From contig OZ010581.1 in NCBI GenBank assembly GCA_963932145.1, forward strand, positions 81,751,302 to 81,815,301: a stretch of 64,000 nt of DNA. Direction: 5' to 3'. Under the pieces are notes generated by a model. It was not told where the DNA came from and searched no databases. It saw only the letters and a list, made by a program, of their open reading frames with translations. Each line of letters begins with the position of its first letter. Position 1 is the first letter of the stretch. Source of the stretch: Acanthosepion lycidas. Its lineage: Eukaryota; Mollusca; Cephalopoda; Sepiida; Sepiidae. The position numbers were made by a program, and so were the translations under genes. This document shows positions 34,350 to 45,815 of this stretch, one piece after another.

Positions 34350-36035
34350 ATTAGTTAAACTTCTGTATTTTCATTATTTTCAAGATATACATTCTTGAGC
34401 TTCAGGAAGTAGATATGAACTTCTGGAATGGATCGTCTGCCTCATTTTCATGGTCCTCATATCTCTTACATTTGTCCAAAGACAGTTTATACTTTAAATA
34501 GATAAGTTTTATTGATATGCCCAAACCTAACTTGTTAGCATAATACATCGTGAATAATTCCTCCCTCCAAATCGTGTATGTATCATTTGGGTTGTTGATT
34601 TCCGGGCTAATCTAAGAATGAGAGAGTTTCTTTTTAAATACTGCATTTGATGATTTTTTTTCTAAGGTGGATTAAGCATTTTCCCTTCATCGTTGCTCTT
34701 GTTTTACATCTGTTTTTTTCTTTGTTTGAATTGTATCTACGCCAACGTGAATAGTTGATTGTTTTCAAATTGTGTTCGCTTGCGCCTGTGAATGTGTCTG
34801 TGCATAAGTATTGAAAAATTAATTTAGGGATGTATATGAAAATATATTGACCAATACTTTTAGTTGTGTGTGAAATGATATGGGAAAATATATTAAGAAA
34901 TGTGTTTGTCTATGTGAGCGAGTGATTTTGAAGATCACCAGTTAAAATAACACTTATAGTAACTTAAAAAATTCATATCCTACTGGCGTCAGTTTAAATT
35001 GACACCATTTTGTCATGCGTATAAACTATAATTCTAAAATACAATTCTGGAAAGCGAACATTTCACGTAGAAATATTGGAAATATTACATTTTTTCATCT
35101 TTAAACAGTATGAACTTCAAGCAAAAATATGTAAAAAAAAAAGATTTCACGTAAAAGGGGTCACAGGAAGATGGGGGCTAATTGGTGTTTTCCTTTGAAT
35201 CATATTTAATATAAAAGGCATATAATTAACATCATTCGTATTCATTTTAAATTTTGACGCTTGTGACCTGAATTTTTCTCAGATAAATATAATTTAAAAT
35301 AATATTAAAAAAATGTAAATCGTAATAATTTGATTTCTTCTTAGCACCCCAAATAAAATAAATATGAATTAAAATGTAGGTGTGTCGGCACGGAAAACAT
35401 CTCAACAAGTCAATGAACGATAAATGTCTGACTGAAGTAACTTCAGATGTCAACCAAAATGTCACCGATTCTTTTAAAGTGACATACTTATCTTTATTTT
35501 GTTTTTTTATCACAACGTAAGAAATCAGGCTTTTGTTGCATAGAATTCTGGACAGAAAACATCTTCATCCATCAGGAGAATATATTGTCTACTCGATTAG
35601 GTCTAGTGTGAGTTACTATAAACTCATGAACAGCAAAACAAGTGGGTAGGAAAGAATTGTGTACATCAAATACTTCTGTAACAATTTAGCAAAGACGTGG
35701 TACACTGCAAATGGAGCATTCAGACGACATACGAAGCACAAATAAAGCAATGTGATTCCAGTACATCACCGAATAACTGCGAAATGTTAAAACAAAACTT
35801 CACTAAAATTTGAATTTAGAACATGCGCATTAATCTAAAACTATTACATAAAAAGATTACACGTTATTCATCCATAAAAACAATTTTTTCATCACAAAAA
35901 AAATGAATGTTTTTAAAACAGGAAACATTGTAATACGGAGAGCCGATGTATGAATGAGAATATAGAGTAACATTTAAAGAATATAGTACAAATTTCAAAG
36001 AATAACTGAAACGCGAAGTACAATCTAGCCTTTCT
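34350..36035. other. Gene-free AT-rich stretch
   Basis: Nothing recognisable beyond simple AT-rich sequence. Confidence 0.6.
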
Positions 36036-36039
36036 TTAC

Positions 36040-36040
<1 letters not shown>

Positions 36041-36114
<74 letters not shown>

Positions 36115-36612
36115 GGGAGGGGGTGAGTGTGTGTGTGTACGAGCGTCGTCAGGCGTAAGAGCGGATCTCGGTTTTTGTCGATCTTTTGTTTGTGGTGCCA
36201 CTGATCCTGTCTCAGTAATATGAAGATAAACAGCAGCAAAGTTTGGATGACTCGGCTGCCTTCCCTCTGAAAACGCAATCTGATACTGTAGTGAAACCTC
36301 ACGTCCATTATTATTCGCACGGCCACATGTAAAAATCATATCTACTTGCTCACGATATGAATCTACAGCCACTGTTAAACGGAACTTTTCTCAGTTAACT
36401 CACTACTACACACGTTAAACGTTGAAAAAGACTAGCCACAAATGACAATGAATGACAAATGTAACTCAGTCTTCATGATAACACAACGCCATCTACCATA
36501 TTTTTTTTTTAATTTAATAACTCAAAAACGAAGTATTTGCGAAGTTATGCTTATATATTTATGTGTGAAAAACACGCCCACAATGATTGTAAAAGTATTT
36601 TTGATACACCTG
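36041..36612 (-). mobile_element. 5' half of a Tc1/mariner-type transposon
   Basis: The right end is a terminal repeat: on the minus strand CAGGTGTATCAAAAATAC, starting at 36612 and flanked by TA at 36613-36614. It resembles the CAGGGTGTCTCAAA ends of 61344-61946. From it the minus strand runs through an untranslated leader to an ORF at 36372. The element is cut off by a (TA)n tract (36041-36108), and no opposite end was found. Confidence 0.7.
36115..36372 (-). pseudogene. Transposase N-terminal HTH domain (DUF4817-like)
   Basis: About 85 residues from ATG at 36372: MAVDSYREQVDMIFTCGRAN, NGREVSLQYQIAFSEGRQPS and ITETGSVAPQTKDRQKPRSA are the readable blocks. This is the helix-turn-helix pattern (Y....DMIF.YG.A..N..E....Y...FP.RR.PS...F.....L.ETGS) at the N-terminus of many Tc1/mariner-type transposases, which binds the terminal repeats. 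The motif has only mild wear. The catalytic DDE half is missing, replaced by (CA)n/(TA)n microsatellite, so the protein cannot transpose. An alternative minus-strand frame here (from 36326) is a shadow. Confidence 0.7.
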
Positions 36613-37464
36613 TATATATTGTCTATCAGGCAGATAATAATATACTAAGAACCAAAGAACGTTAAAATAATTACCCTGAATTTTCCTGTAATAAAATCAG
36701 TATTAAATATATATAAAATATGTACTTACTGATTTTGATAAGTCAACGACCGAATTCTTCCTAGATATTGTGGTCAGTGTAAGATTATAATGAATTTGAG
36801 TTTTCATTTGAAAGAAAATAATGTGACGTGTAATACAGTCATGTGGTACGTACAAACACACAGAAAGACTTATGGATTTACCAACTTCACAAACCCGGAT
36901 ATTCTTTACAGATCAAATTAAACAGTAATGTTTTTGGCATTTCTTTACATTTCTTTAGTCTCGACAATTCCCATTATGACTCAATTTTTTTTATTCTTCT
37001 TGATTCCAACTATAAAAGTAACACAATTTTCGCTTTCCCATTCTTATCTTAATACATTTTGTTTTTACTTGTTAACTTCATACATGTTATTGTCTATATT
37101 TTTAGTAGTAGGAATAGATATGTTGTAGTAAAATAAGTAGTTGCAATAGTAATAGTATAATTTTTAATTCATTCTTACAATTTATTGGAAATTAATCATA
37201 TTTTGTCATCCGTCGATATATTCTCTGGCTTCAATTTCATCTACTCCTTTCTTCCTAATAGGATGTTCCTTCATTTTTCTCCTTGCCCTCCTTCTCCTTC
37301 CTATCACATTTATTTTATCTATTGCCTCTTTTCTTTTTTAAACAAGGTAGTAGTAGAAAGTACGAAGAAAACACTAACCATTAAGAGAATGAAGACAGAA
37401 TGCAAGACTGTCAGCTTCAGGATTGTCCTCCGTATCGAACAGTTATAGAAATTTAAGTGATTGA

Positions 37465-38190
37465 TGTAGCAACAGACGACGAAAAATATGGCAGAAATCG
37501 GAAGGCACATAAGAATAACGAAAGATGCCATCGAGAAATTAATCAAAGTATTAAGAGACAGAAAAATATCCTTAGAAACAAAAAAGAGTGCTGAAATCTC
37601 ATCTCCTAGTTGGTAGTTGAATATTCCACATAATGATAAAGAAAAACTCGAAGCGTGCGCCATGTGGTCCTGCCGATGAATGCGGGGAATAATATGGACA
37701 GACCATGTGAACAACGAAGTCGTTTTAAACCTTTGTGCCCTGACCACCGCTTTACCGGTGGTAGAGAAAAAGGACATAATGCTTAACCACCGGTTAAACA
37801 GTGGTAGAGAAAAATGACTTAATGCCCAGCCACCGGTTGAATAGTGGGTAAAGACTTGTAACTATTTTTATATCTACAATGAAATATGACATACTAATTA
37901 TTTGCGAATTTTGACTGAGGCAGGGTTAGGGTTAAAATTGTTCAGGAACGTAGGGCTCAAAGGGTTAAGCAAAATAAGAATTACAAGGAAAACTGCTGCT
38001 AAACTTCAGAAACAGCAGAGATTCTCAGAACAAATTTAAAAGCAAAATAATCATGGGAAATAGTTAACAAATCTGAGTGAATGGATGACAGGACACGGAC
38101 GAAGAGGATGGCAAGGGGATAAAAGTTACGTTGAGCAATAAAAGGAGGTCATGGAGAACTACAATACATATCCTAAAATGACATGGTATA
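37465..38190 (+). mobile_element. LINE family B fragment, sense, split by a MITE
   Basis: Plus-strand remnant of the ORF2 region after the RT palm. Readable blocks: AEIGRHIRITKDAIEKLIKV (about 37490-37550), LRDRKISLETKK, then EKLEACAMWSC, MRGIIWTDHVNNEVVL up to the MITE at 37729. On the other side it continues SKIRITRKT and, near 38070-38120, TNLSEWMTGHGRRGWQ. If the MITE and one TTAA are ignored, the reading frame runs straight through the insertion point. Two or more stops elsewhere show the copy is dead. This copy identifies the antisense fragments elsewhere in the window. Confidence 0.75.
37729..37964. mobile_element. piggyBac-like MITE, 236 bp
   Basis: Flanked by TTAA on both sides (37725-37728 and 37965-37968), the piggyBac target duplication. 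The ends match as short inverted repeats: ACCTTTGTGCCCT at the left and CCCTTTGAGCCCT (reverse complement) at the right. Inside are three sub-terminal tandem units of 43 bp starting at 37744, 37787 and 37830. Each opens with CCACCG and has an internal CCACCG...(C)GGTGG-type or similar foldback. No transposase sequence. Insertion into the LINE dates it after that LINE. Confidence 0.85.
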
Positions 38191-38301
38191 TGAAGGAAAA
38201 ACCTTGATTTTCTTCATGTTACCGTCTCTTTTTCTGTTGCACGTGTGTATCATTGAAGCTTCCACCACTCTATTAATATTTACAATCTCGACTCGCTAAT
38301 A

Positions 38302-38402
38302 TTAGGTTGGTGCAAAAATAATGACGTAATAATGTCTTTTTTGACGTATTTGTTAACGTCAAAAAACGACATTATTACGTCATTATTTTTGCACCAACCT
38401 AA
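38302..38402. mobile_element. Mariner-type palindromic MITE, 101 bp (copy 3)
   Basis: Same ends and arms as copy 1 with a one-base deletion in the left arm (gtcttttttgacg against gtcgttttttgacg) and a different centre. Flanking TA at 38300-38301 and 38403-38404. Confidence 0.95.
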
Positions 38403-39123
38403 TAGCATTAATTTCACTCGGCACTCCCCGCAAACGAAAAAGAAAACAGTAGGTCATGGTTAAACTAAGAAGATAGTGAACATCCGTGTTTAATAATAAA
38501 TGATTTCTTTTATGGTAGGTGTACATGACGTACATGACAGCATTTCACGAAAAAAAAAAAAGGAACTCTTTTGCATACTGTATCCGGTTGTAGTGAAATA
38601 GAGATTGACATGAACCGCTAATAGATGTCAAATAGAGAGAAAAAAATTCACGAAGATGAAAGAGAGGGCATCAAACGAATTACAGTTGCATTATAGACGC
38701 GTCAATTTCTCTTACATTTCAATTGAGGCTCTATTCAACGCCACTAACGGTACCGTTCAACTCAAAAGCTCAAAAGCTATTCTTCAGGTCTTAAGAGACG
38801 GAAAGAGATATAACGAGACCTTTTGGCTGAACTCGGGACATAAGAATCTCATTTGACAATACTCTTCACTGCTTTCACAAACAATTCTTTTTCACTTTTC
38901 CTGTGTATATGCGGTAAACAGCTTGAAACTGTTAAGCAATCGACTCTTTTATAACTGTCTTCATAAAGTGATTTCCCTTCTTTTTTTTTCAATTACAAAC
39001 TCAAACGGAATGTAAATTCCTAAGCAAAGGTAAAATCTATAAACATACGCACACATATGGCATAGTTATATAAACACCAATATATACAAGTGGATTTTGA
39101 AGTCAACACACAAAAGCGGAAAT

Positions 39124-39195
39124 CTGTTTCATGTTTAGACGCAATCGTCATACCAGGAACTAACGATTGTGCTTACGCATGAAACAGACTGTCGC
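39124..39195. repeat. Imperfect inverted repeat with GAAAC motif
   Basis: Left arm ctgtttcatg...cgcaatcgt (39124-39148); right arm acgattgtg...catgaaacag (39162-39188). A related single copy lies at 55878-55905 (agattgcgttcaagcatgaa). Each arm resembles a worn hammerhead-like block (CTAACGA or ATGACGA, small stem, TGAAAC), so this may be two inverted ends of one element family. Confidence 0.45.
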
Positions 39196-39294
39196 CGTTG
39201 GGTGTTTTCAATATCTACTTTCATATTTACATATGCTGTAACCCTGATATTGAGCACTTTTACTCACATAGTATACCATAAATTATATTTTATT

Positions 39295-39336
<42 letters not shown>

Positions 39337-39647
39337 CGAACTCGTCGTATTCGACGTATGATGGTCAGGAACTAAGTTCCTAGGGACGGCAGCCAGACAC
39401 AAGCACATGCGATTTAATTATAGTGATGAAAGCTTTGTGCAGAACCAACCACACATTTTGAAGGGCTGAATACAGAGACCCTGTGCACTACGAGCCACAA
39501 GGCGCCCAAACAACCTTCCGCAGGTTTGAATTCAGAGATCTCCTAGACCAGTTGCCATCCAAGCCTATAGAACGCAAATTACTCATAGTTGGAGGGAGAA
39601 GAAGAGGATCTACACCGTTCAAAAGAATATTAGCTCGTAAGTGAATG

Positions 39648-39649
<2 letters not shown>

Positions 39650-39728
<79 letters not shown>

Positions 39729-39830
39729 AGCATATATAGAAAAGAAAACACATTAACACACAAATATATAGATATACTCTATATATACTCATATGCGCAT
39801 GAGTACACATGAATACATGCACGGACACAA

Positions 39831-39898
<68 letters not shown>
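39650..39898. repeat. Two long (TA)n microsatellites
   Basis: (TA)n at 39650-39724 and 39835-39898, separated by CA/TA-rich sequence. Confidence 0.95.
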
Positions 39899-39900
<2 letters not shown>

Positions 39901-40455
39901 AGCTACACAGCCACATATAAAATAAAGCACAAAAATAAACCAGTACACCGACACACATCCGCAGATACAGGTATCTGGGTGTATACACCCATATAAAAAT
40001 AGAAAGAAACATACAAACTAACTAAAAAATACCAACAATTTTAACAAAATGACTATGAAGAATTCAGAGCCCATTCAAGTTTAATACGTAACGAAACACA
40101 ATTGTTAATTATTGTTAATTAATAAGTCCACACAACCAACAATTAAAATCGCCATCAAACAAAAGTAGATTATAGTTAGCATAGATAATCCATTTAAAAA
40201 CACTAAAATATAATATACACACATATATATAGACCTATACACATAATTACACACATACACACACATATATATATATATGCACATACACACATACATATAC
40301 ATGTGCATAAATATATAAGCAAGTACATATATTACATCCATAAATACACATAAATATATATACACAGACATATAAATACATGTTCTAAAACAAACATATT
40401 CATATATACATACATACCTGCAAATACATGAATACACACACACACACACACACAC

Positions 40456-40512
<57 letters not shown>

Positions 40513-40522
40513 TATAGACAAA

Positions 40523-40560
40523 CTGTCTGACGATCGCTAAAGCGTGAAACCCAGGGTCAC
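40523..40560 (+). ncRNA. Best hammerhead ribozyme-like candidate
   Basis: In order: CTGT, then core CTGACGA (40527-40533), T, stem II CGCT/AGCG (40535-40538 with 40541-40544), T, GAAA (40546-40549), CCCAGGG (stem III arms CCC/GGG), U16.1-like T at 40557, C at 40558, then ACA. The core CUGANGA, GAAA and a GUC triplet agree with the hammerhead consensus. TGT before the core and ACA after GUC can start stem I. Weak points: stem I is short, stem III has a one-base loop unless its end frays, and a U-U pair sits at the base of stem II. Location between (TA)n tracts, close to PLE-4. Confidence 0.5.
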
Positions 40561-40578
40561 AAGCTCACATCTATCCAA

Positions 40579-40579
<1 letters not shown>

Positions 40580-40664
<85 letters not shown>
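40580..40664. repeat. (TA)n microsatellite
   Basis: About 42 TA units. Confidence 0.95.
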
Positions 40665-40667
<3 letters not shown>

Positions 40668-41277
40668 CATACATGCACAGATACGCGCATGTTTACTTAA
40701 AAATACACACACAAACAACAATATATACGTATATATTCATATATGTACATGAATACAAATAAATAGGATTAGCAGATAATATAAGTAATAGCATACTAAA
40801 CTTACAATAACATTGCATTATAGTCGAAAATAATACCACCCCTATAGTAAGTTAAATTTTGAGCTATGTTTATAATTAACAGAATTACATAATCGAATTC
40901 TCTTAATTAATTTCTATTTAACAGTAGGTGTATTTTTTCTCCTTTAAACTCCAAAAATATTTGGACAACGAAGACTTCTATTTATGATTACTATTGTTGA
41001 AAGATTGCACATGTCCACGCCAACGCTCTCTCAATGCAAATTTCCTTTAATATTGGGGTTTTTCAAATGTAGAAATAATACTAAGAACTATTTAAAGTAA
41101 TTATTCTGTAATGAGCAATTATTGGGATTTCTACAATTGCACAAGTTATTATTAGTGTCATTATACTTAGTTTTCCTTACTGCAATCTGGCAAGTAATCA
41201 AGTTTTTTGAGTCCCTATACTTGTTGAAGACTCCGTTAATACGCTTTTTAATTATTTTTTCCAGATTATCTGCACAA

Positions 41278-41345
41278 CTCAGTAAAATTTTCAATTATAA
41301 TACCCTTAAATTATTAAAGGTATTATAATTGAAAATTTTACTGAG
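41278..41345. repeat. 27-bp hairpin created within PLE-4
   Basis: The left arm, 41278-41304 (starts ctcagtaaaattttcaatta), is the exact reverse complement of the right arm, 41319-41345. In the sister copy near 53755-53800 only the right arm exists, so the left arm is an inverted duplication specific to this copy. Confidence 0.85.
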
Positions 41346-42335
41346 TGGATTAGTTTCGGGGAATTTTTTTTTTTTTTCTTTTTTTTTTCATAAGATTTAG
41401 AAATTTATGTCCTAGTTTGATATTAAACATTAGGTTGAAAGGAGGAAGTAAACCAAATGATCTTTCTGGGTCTTATTTTCTTGTAGTAATAATTAACAGG
41501 ATTTCTATATTCACTAGCGGTACTCTTGCAAGCACTATTTCTAAGGGGAGAATTATAAAATTCACTATGTTTATTAAAAACAAAATTTTTCCAATTCTAT
41601 CCTTCTTAACTTCTATCTATTAAACCCTCTTTTTATCTATATATCTCTGTCCATGTACGTAATATTTTAATAATTAGTTTGCATTCGTTTATTAATACTT
41701 TTAGAAATGAATCTGTGCTAGTTTGTCTATGTATATGACTGTGTCTTTATTAATGAATGTGTGTATGACTGCTTGTAGATGCTTTTGTAATTGTATGTAA
41801 ATGTGCCTGATATTATATTCCTTTTCTTTCTTTTTCTTGTTGTGTTTCGTCCATGATTTTCGTGTGTTTATATATCTAAATATGGCTACGTGTTTGTATA
41901 TTATACTATGATTGTGTATGTATTGTCATTTCTAAAACTTCTTCCCCTGCCCACATCATCTGGTTCCAGATCCTTTCAAATGTATCTAAGTTGTTACGAT
42001 GTTTGAATCTCCTTTGCTCTAACTGTAAATTTGCCTTTTCGATTAAAATACTAAATAAATTATAAAATATATTAGTATATTTTCCTCAGCTCTTGCTAAT
42101 TTTTATTTTTGTTTTTAATTTTATTGTAAAATTTAAAATGAATCAGAATGATTTCTATTTTAGTCAAACCTTAACATTAAGGCATTAATTGATTATAACT
42201 AAAGTACGTTGTCACGTTTTTTATATTGTCATATATTTGTATTTTGATTGGTCATTGTAGCTTATTTAACAGTGTTTCCTAGTGTTTCGTTGATTTGAAC
42301 ATTTTAAACACTTTACTCTACATTCAACACAATCA

Positions 42336-42366
42336 CTTGAGAAGACACCAAAAGTGTTGAAACAAA
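42336..42366 (+). ncRNA. Hammerhead-like motif in PLE terminus
   Basis: TTGAGAA (42337-42343), stem II GACAC/GTGTT (42344-42348 with 42354-42358, one G-U), then GAAAC. Stem II starts directly after the core, as in true hammerheads. Core positions 3 and 8 are U and A. No legal cleavage triplet is evident after it. The sister copy is at 52172-52200 on the minus strand. Confidence 0.3.
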
Positions 42367-42422
42367 ATGGCTATTTTTTGTAGTGATTTTATAACATGTT
42401 TATGTTATAATTTTTGAATAAA

Positions 42423-42527
<105 letters not shown>

Positions 42528-42529
42528 AG

Positions 42530-44805
42530 CTTCATTAAATATGACAGACAAGGTCCTTTGACTAAGTTTTTTATATAATTTATCGTATGATTTTTTTTCT
42601 TTTCAGTAGATAAATTATACAAAAACTGTCCAAATGCTCTATTTTTTCCGAGCACTTACGGCTATACATTTAGCCATTTTCAAGGATGGAATATATTTAC
42701 AGTTAATTCGAAATGGATTGTTGCATATATTTATTTAGTATTATAGAATGTTTAACAAGACCCACGCTACATATTTCTGACCATAGCTTTATTAGGTTTC
42801 CTTTAAATACTCATGGTAACATACCTAACCCTATTCACAACATACTTGTTGGTAATACAATACAATACCATCATCTACATGTAAAAAAAGGCTAAAAATA
42901 ATGGAAGCCTTATTAATAAAAACAAAAAAACTAACACTCAATAATATCAACTATGAACATGGACACAATATGTTGACTGTGTTTTGAAAATAACATAATT
43001 TGAGTGTGCGTGTGCACGTGTGTGTGTGTGTGCATTTTCTTCACATAGATTAGTAGACTTATTACCAATAAAAGTTCAGTTAAATATCGCAAAATACCTG
43101 GGTATTGTAATTGACAACAGGACTCAATTCATGACTATCAAAATAGACCAAAAATTCGAATATTGAAAAATTTAAATGCAATATTAATTGTTACCTTCTG
43201 TCTTCTTAATTCCTGTTCTTTTATTAATTCTCTCTCCTTCATAGTGTGCTCTTTATCATATCCTCTAATACACTTAATGGCTTTATTGCCTTACTTGGAG
43301 TAAAATGATTAAAAAAAAGAGTCTTTCCCGTACAGCTTAAAATTAATGGTAACAAGAATTGAGGTTATTCCCAATGCAAAGAGGAGACCCAACCCACTAC
43401 TAGATGGGTGTACCTAATACAGTGACTGATTTTGTTGTAGATCAGCTAATATGACAAACTGATAATTCAGGGAGATTTATGTCTGGTTCATAATTATGAC
43501 TGTGCAACAGTAAACTTAGTTTTGTACAAATAGATAGAAGGATGTAAACATTTCATATTTTTCAAATATTCGGAAGCTCTGTCAGCTACAGAATAGAACG
43601 AGCATGGTTTCCAATATTCATAATATCTATTAAGAATTCGTTACTCCCGGTGCTCTGTCGTTGGAGTTTTGTGACAATGTTGGCCTCATTCAGCTAAGAC
43701 CTAAATCAATAGACCAAATGTGAAACAGGAAGAAAGCAAATGGTTGGAGGCAAATGCAAGACTAAAAAGAGACTGAAATAAAAAGCAATCATTAATCTAT
43801 GAGAAAATATTAAAATAGGAAATAACTTTAGCAAGAAACACATGCACTTAATATCCTGTTCTTTTTTAAATGCTCTCAGTGGACACTGAAAATATGTCCA
43901 CACGCTGGGGTTTTCCACATGAGAAATAGGTTCCAAACAACAAAACATATGTGTTTATCCGTTTCAGCACAAAAAAAAGTAATCTATATTAATGAACAAA
44001 TGGACAGACAGAGAGATATATAGAGAATGTAAAAGGTAAACATATGGCTTTGTTTCATGAGTAACAGGAATAATTAAATATTACAAGTATAATACGTTCA
44101 ACGTATTATATTCTCTTTGGGACAAGAAACGAGTAAAGGTATCTTTGGCCTGTATTTACATTATAAAGACTAAATTAAAATTAGACATTATATTAGATCA
44201 GAAACAAATGCTATCAAAAAAAGCCCACAAACTTCACAAACAACTTAAACGATTCATAGTTGAAAATTAGAAATTCAAAATGTCACCCAATAACTCTTCA
44301 GCCTGACATGTAAACAGGTTTTGACATGCCGTTTGAGGATCAGTACACGGTGCTATAATATCAATAAATGCTACACTTTTTGGTCAATGACTACTCAACC
44401 CCAACGAAAGGACCCGAGCGGCACTAACTTTAAACTGGGATAAGATTTGATGACATGTTCCTCTTCATTCTGTCAGTCTTGTCAGTTGCCAGTAATTCTA
44501 CATTTGCATCCTCTGTGGGTGCCCATATTTTTTCATGTATAACTTTTGCTTGTTCGGAATTGACACTGACGTGGTTACCTGAGAAAAACAATGCAGATGC
44601 TACCTCAAAGACAGAGTTCCCATTATTTCTTGCCACCAATAATCATTCACATAACTGCCATTGTCATAGTTACACTACCGGTTACATAGACCATCCGGTT
44701 GAATCCAGTTCTAAGAATGGATGATGGCAAATCCATACAATGTTCTTCCGTCTCAAATGTTTAGCATAACAATCGTGCGATTTTCAATTTTTATCATAAA
44801 TCTTC
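42530..44805. other. Mostly gene-free; one LINE-like remnant
   Basis: At about 43060-43330 the plus strand reads KYLGIVIDNRTQF and, after stops, a C-A-L-Y-H-I-L-like stretch. This is the YLG(V/I).(L/I)D motif after the RT domain of non-LTR elements, a different family from A and B. A perfect 11-bp palindrome (tataatacgtt) is at 44088-44110. No intact gene. Confidence 0.5.
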
Positions 44806-44811
44806 ACTATA

Positions 44812-45661
44812 CAGCGTGCAATGGATAATTTTTTGACTAAATAACGCAAAAATGAAAATAACAATGACATCTCATTTTAACAGATATATTTACCAAAATT
44901 ACACAAAATTATCTTGGCATAAGAAAGAGGAAGTTTATTCAATAAAATTGCCATTGGTTTCAATCAGGGCCTCAAGAAAACTTCGGAATCTCCTGGACGG
45001 ACGCCTTGTTTAAGTTGGTGAATGCTGCCATAATCCTTGCTTTCAGATCATCTTTGGTGGTACAAATAGTTTTGTTAGTTTCTCGCTCAATTGGTCCCTA
45101 TACATAATAATAAAGGGGGTTTCAGTCTGGGGAGCTAGTTGGCCAGATATAAGAGGTGATGTGGTCGCAGAAATTGTCTGACTATCATAACCGAGTTCAC
45201 CTAGTGTGGCATGGTGCAGAGTCCTGTTGCCAGACATACGGTTTCCAGCAGCCACTCTCTTGACCCATGGCAGCACTAGCTCCTCAATGCACTTTATGTG
45301 GGTCTCCGTGTTGAATCTGAGTTCCTGTGGGGAGATGGTGACATAACGTTGCCATCACTATTGATTACTCGAAAAACATAATGTTGACTGGATATAACTC
45401 TTTCCAACTCCTCTTCACTGTCCTCAAATTGATACTCAAACACACTGAAATATTCGTATTGAAGCTTCCAGTGCGAATGCCAAGCAGTACAGCATGCCGT
45501 TTCCAAATTTCTGGCAGAGTGAATTGCATCATGGTGTTCTTTTCCTCATAGACGGTACCCAACTGACCCTACTAACTGCGCAGTCGACAAGATCAAAACC
45601 AAACAACGCACATGCGCGAAACTAACATATAAAATGGCGATAATTTACCCATTGCACACTG
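44812..45661 (-). mobile_element. Internally deleted mariner transposon, 850 bp
   Basis: Terminal inverted repeats CAGCGTGCAATGGATAA (left) and CAGTGTGCAATGGGTAA (reverse complement of the right end), flanked by TA at 44810-44811 and 45662-45663. About 850 bp against the roughly 1.3 kb usual for mariner. The transposase is on the minus strand and lacks its middle. Confidence 0.9.
44900..45565 (-). pseudogene. Mariner transposase, truncated and frameshifted
   Basis: Minus-strand pieces of a mariner transposase. The N-terminal part at about 45560-45400 reads MMQFTLPEIWKRHAVLLGIR and belongs to the HTH region. An internal deletion joins it near 45365 to a later part (VINSDGNVM). The second catalytic block follows (QQDSAPCHT, about 45215-45240), then the third (SPD, a stop, NPLYYYV, about 45110-45140), and the C-terminal IMAAFTNLNK at about 45015-45045. 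At least one stop and shifts lie between blocks, and the first catalytic Asp region is deleted. It cannot encode an active enzyme; the intact TIRs could still be mobilised in trans. Confidence 0.85.
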
Positions 45662-45669
45662 TATAGTGC

Positions 45670-45784
45670 TCGGGTTTGTGATTTAAAAGGACTTGAGTAT
45701 AAATATTCTACGTAATAAATTTTTTTTTTTTCATTAGGCTAAAGATAAATTGCTATATCTATATGAATATGAGTACACACACGT

Positions 45785-45815
<31 letters not shown>

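Larger units (their letters stand above)
38405..40520. other. Gene-free stretch with dense (TA)n tracts
   Basis: (TA)n at 39298-39335, 39650-39724 and 39835-39898, and mixed CA/TA tracts from 40201 to 40515. A dispersed-repeat segment with a foldback is at 39124-39188. No gene supported. Confidence 0.7.
40830..42420 (-). mobile_element. Penelope-like element copy (PLE-4), rearranged
   Basis: 40830-41600 aligns with 53200-54015 in the same orientation (coding on the minus strand). 41640-42420 aligns with 52110-52950 but in the opposite orientation. The 3'/terminal segment therefore lies inverted on the 5' side of the coding part. The minus strand at 41088-41294 contains the PLE cysteine motif CNCRNPNNC just before where the GIY-YIG domain would start, and FNKYRDSKNLITCQIA upstream. 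The frames are broken further down. A perfect 27-bp inverted repeat at 41278-41345 interrupts the homology. Ends against (TA)n/(TG)n (42423-42523). Confidence 0.7.

Noticed and set aside
37319..37777. 152-codon hydrophobic minus-strand frame, membrane-protein-like
   Set aside because: It is antisense to the LINE family B fragment and the edge of the piggyBac-like MITE; the plus strand has the recognisable protein.
44430..44724. Overlapping frames of 69 and 89 codons
   Set aside because: Neither shows a domain, and codon composition is ordinary for this DNA; no basis to choose a strand.
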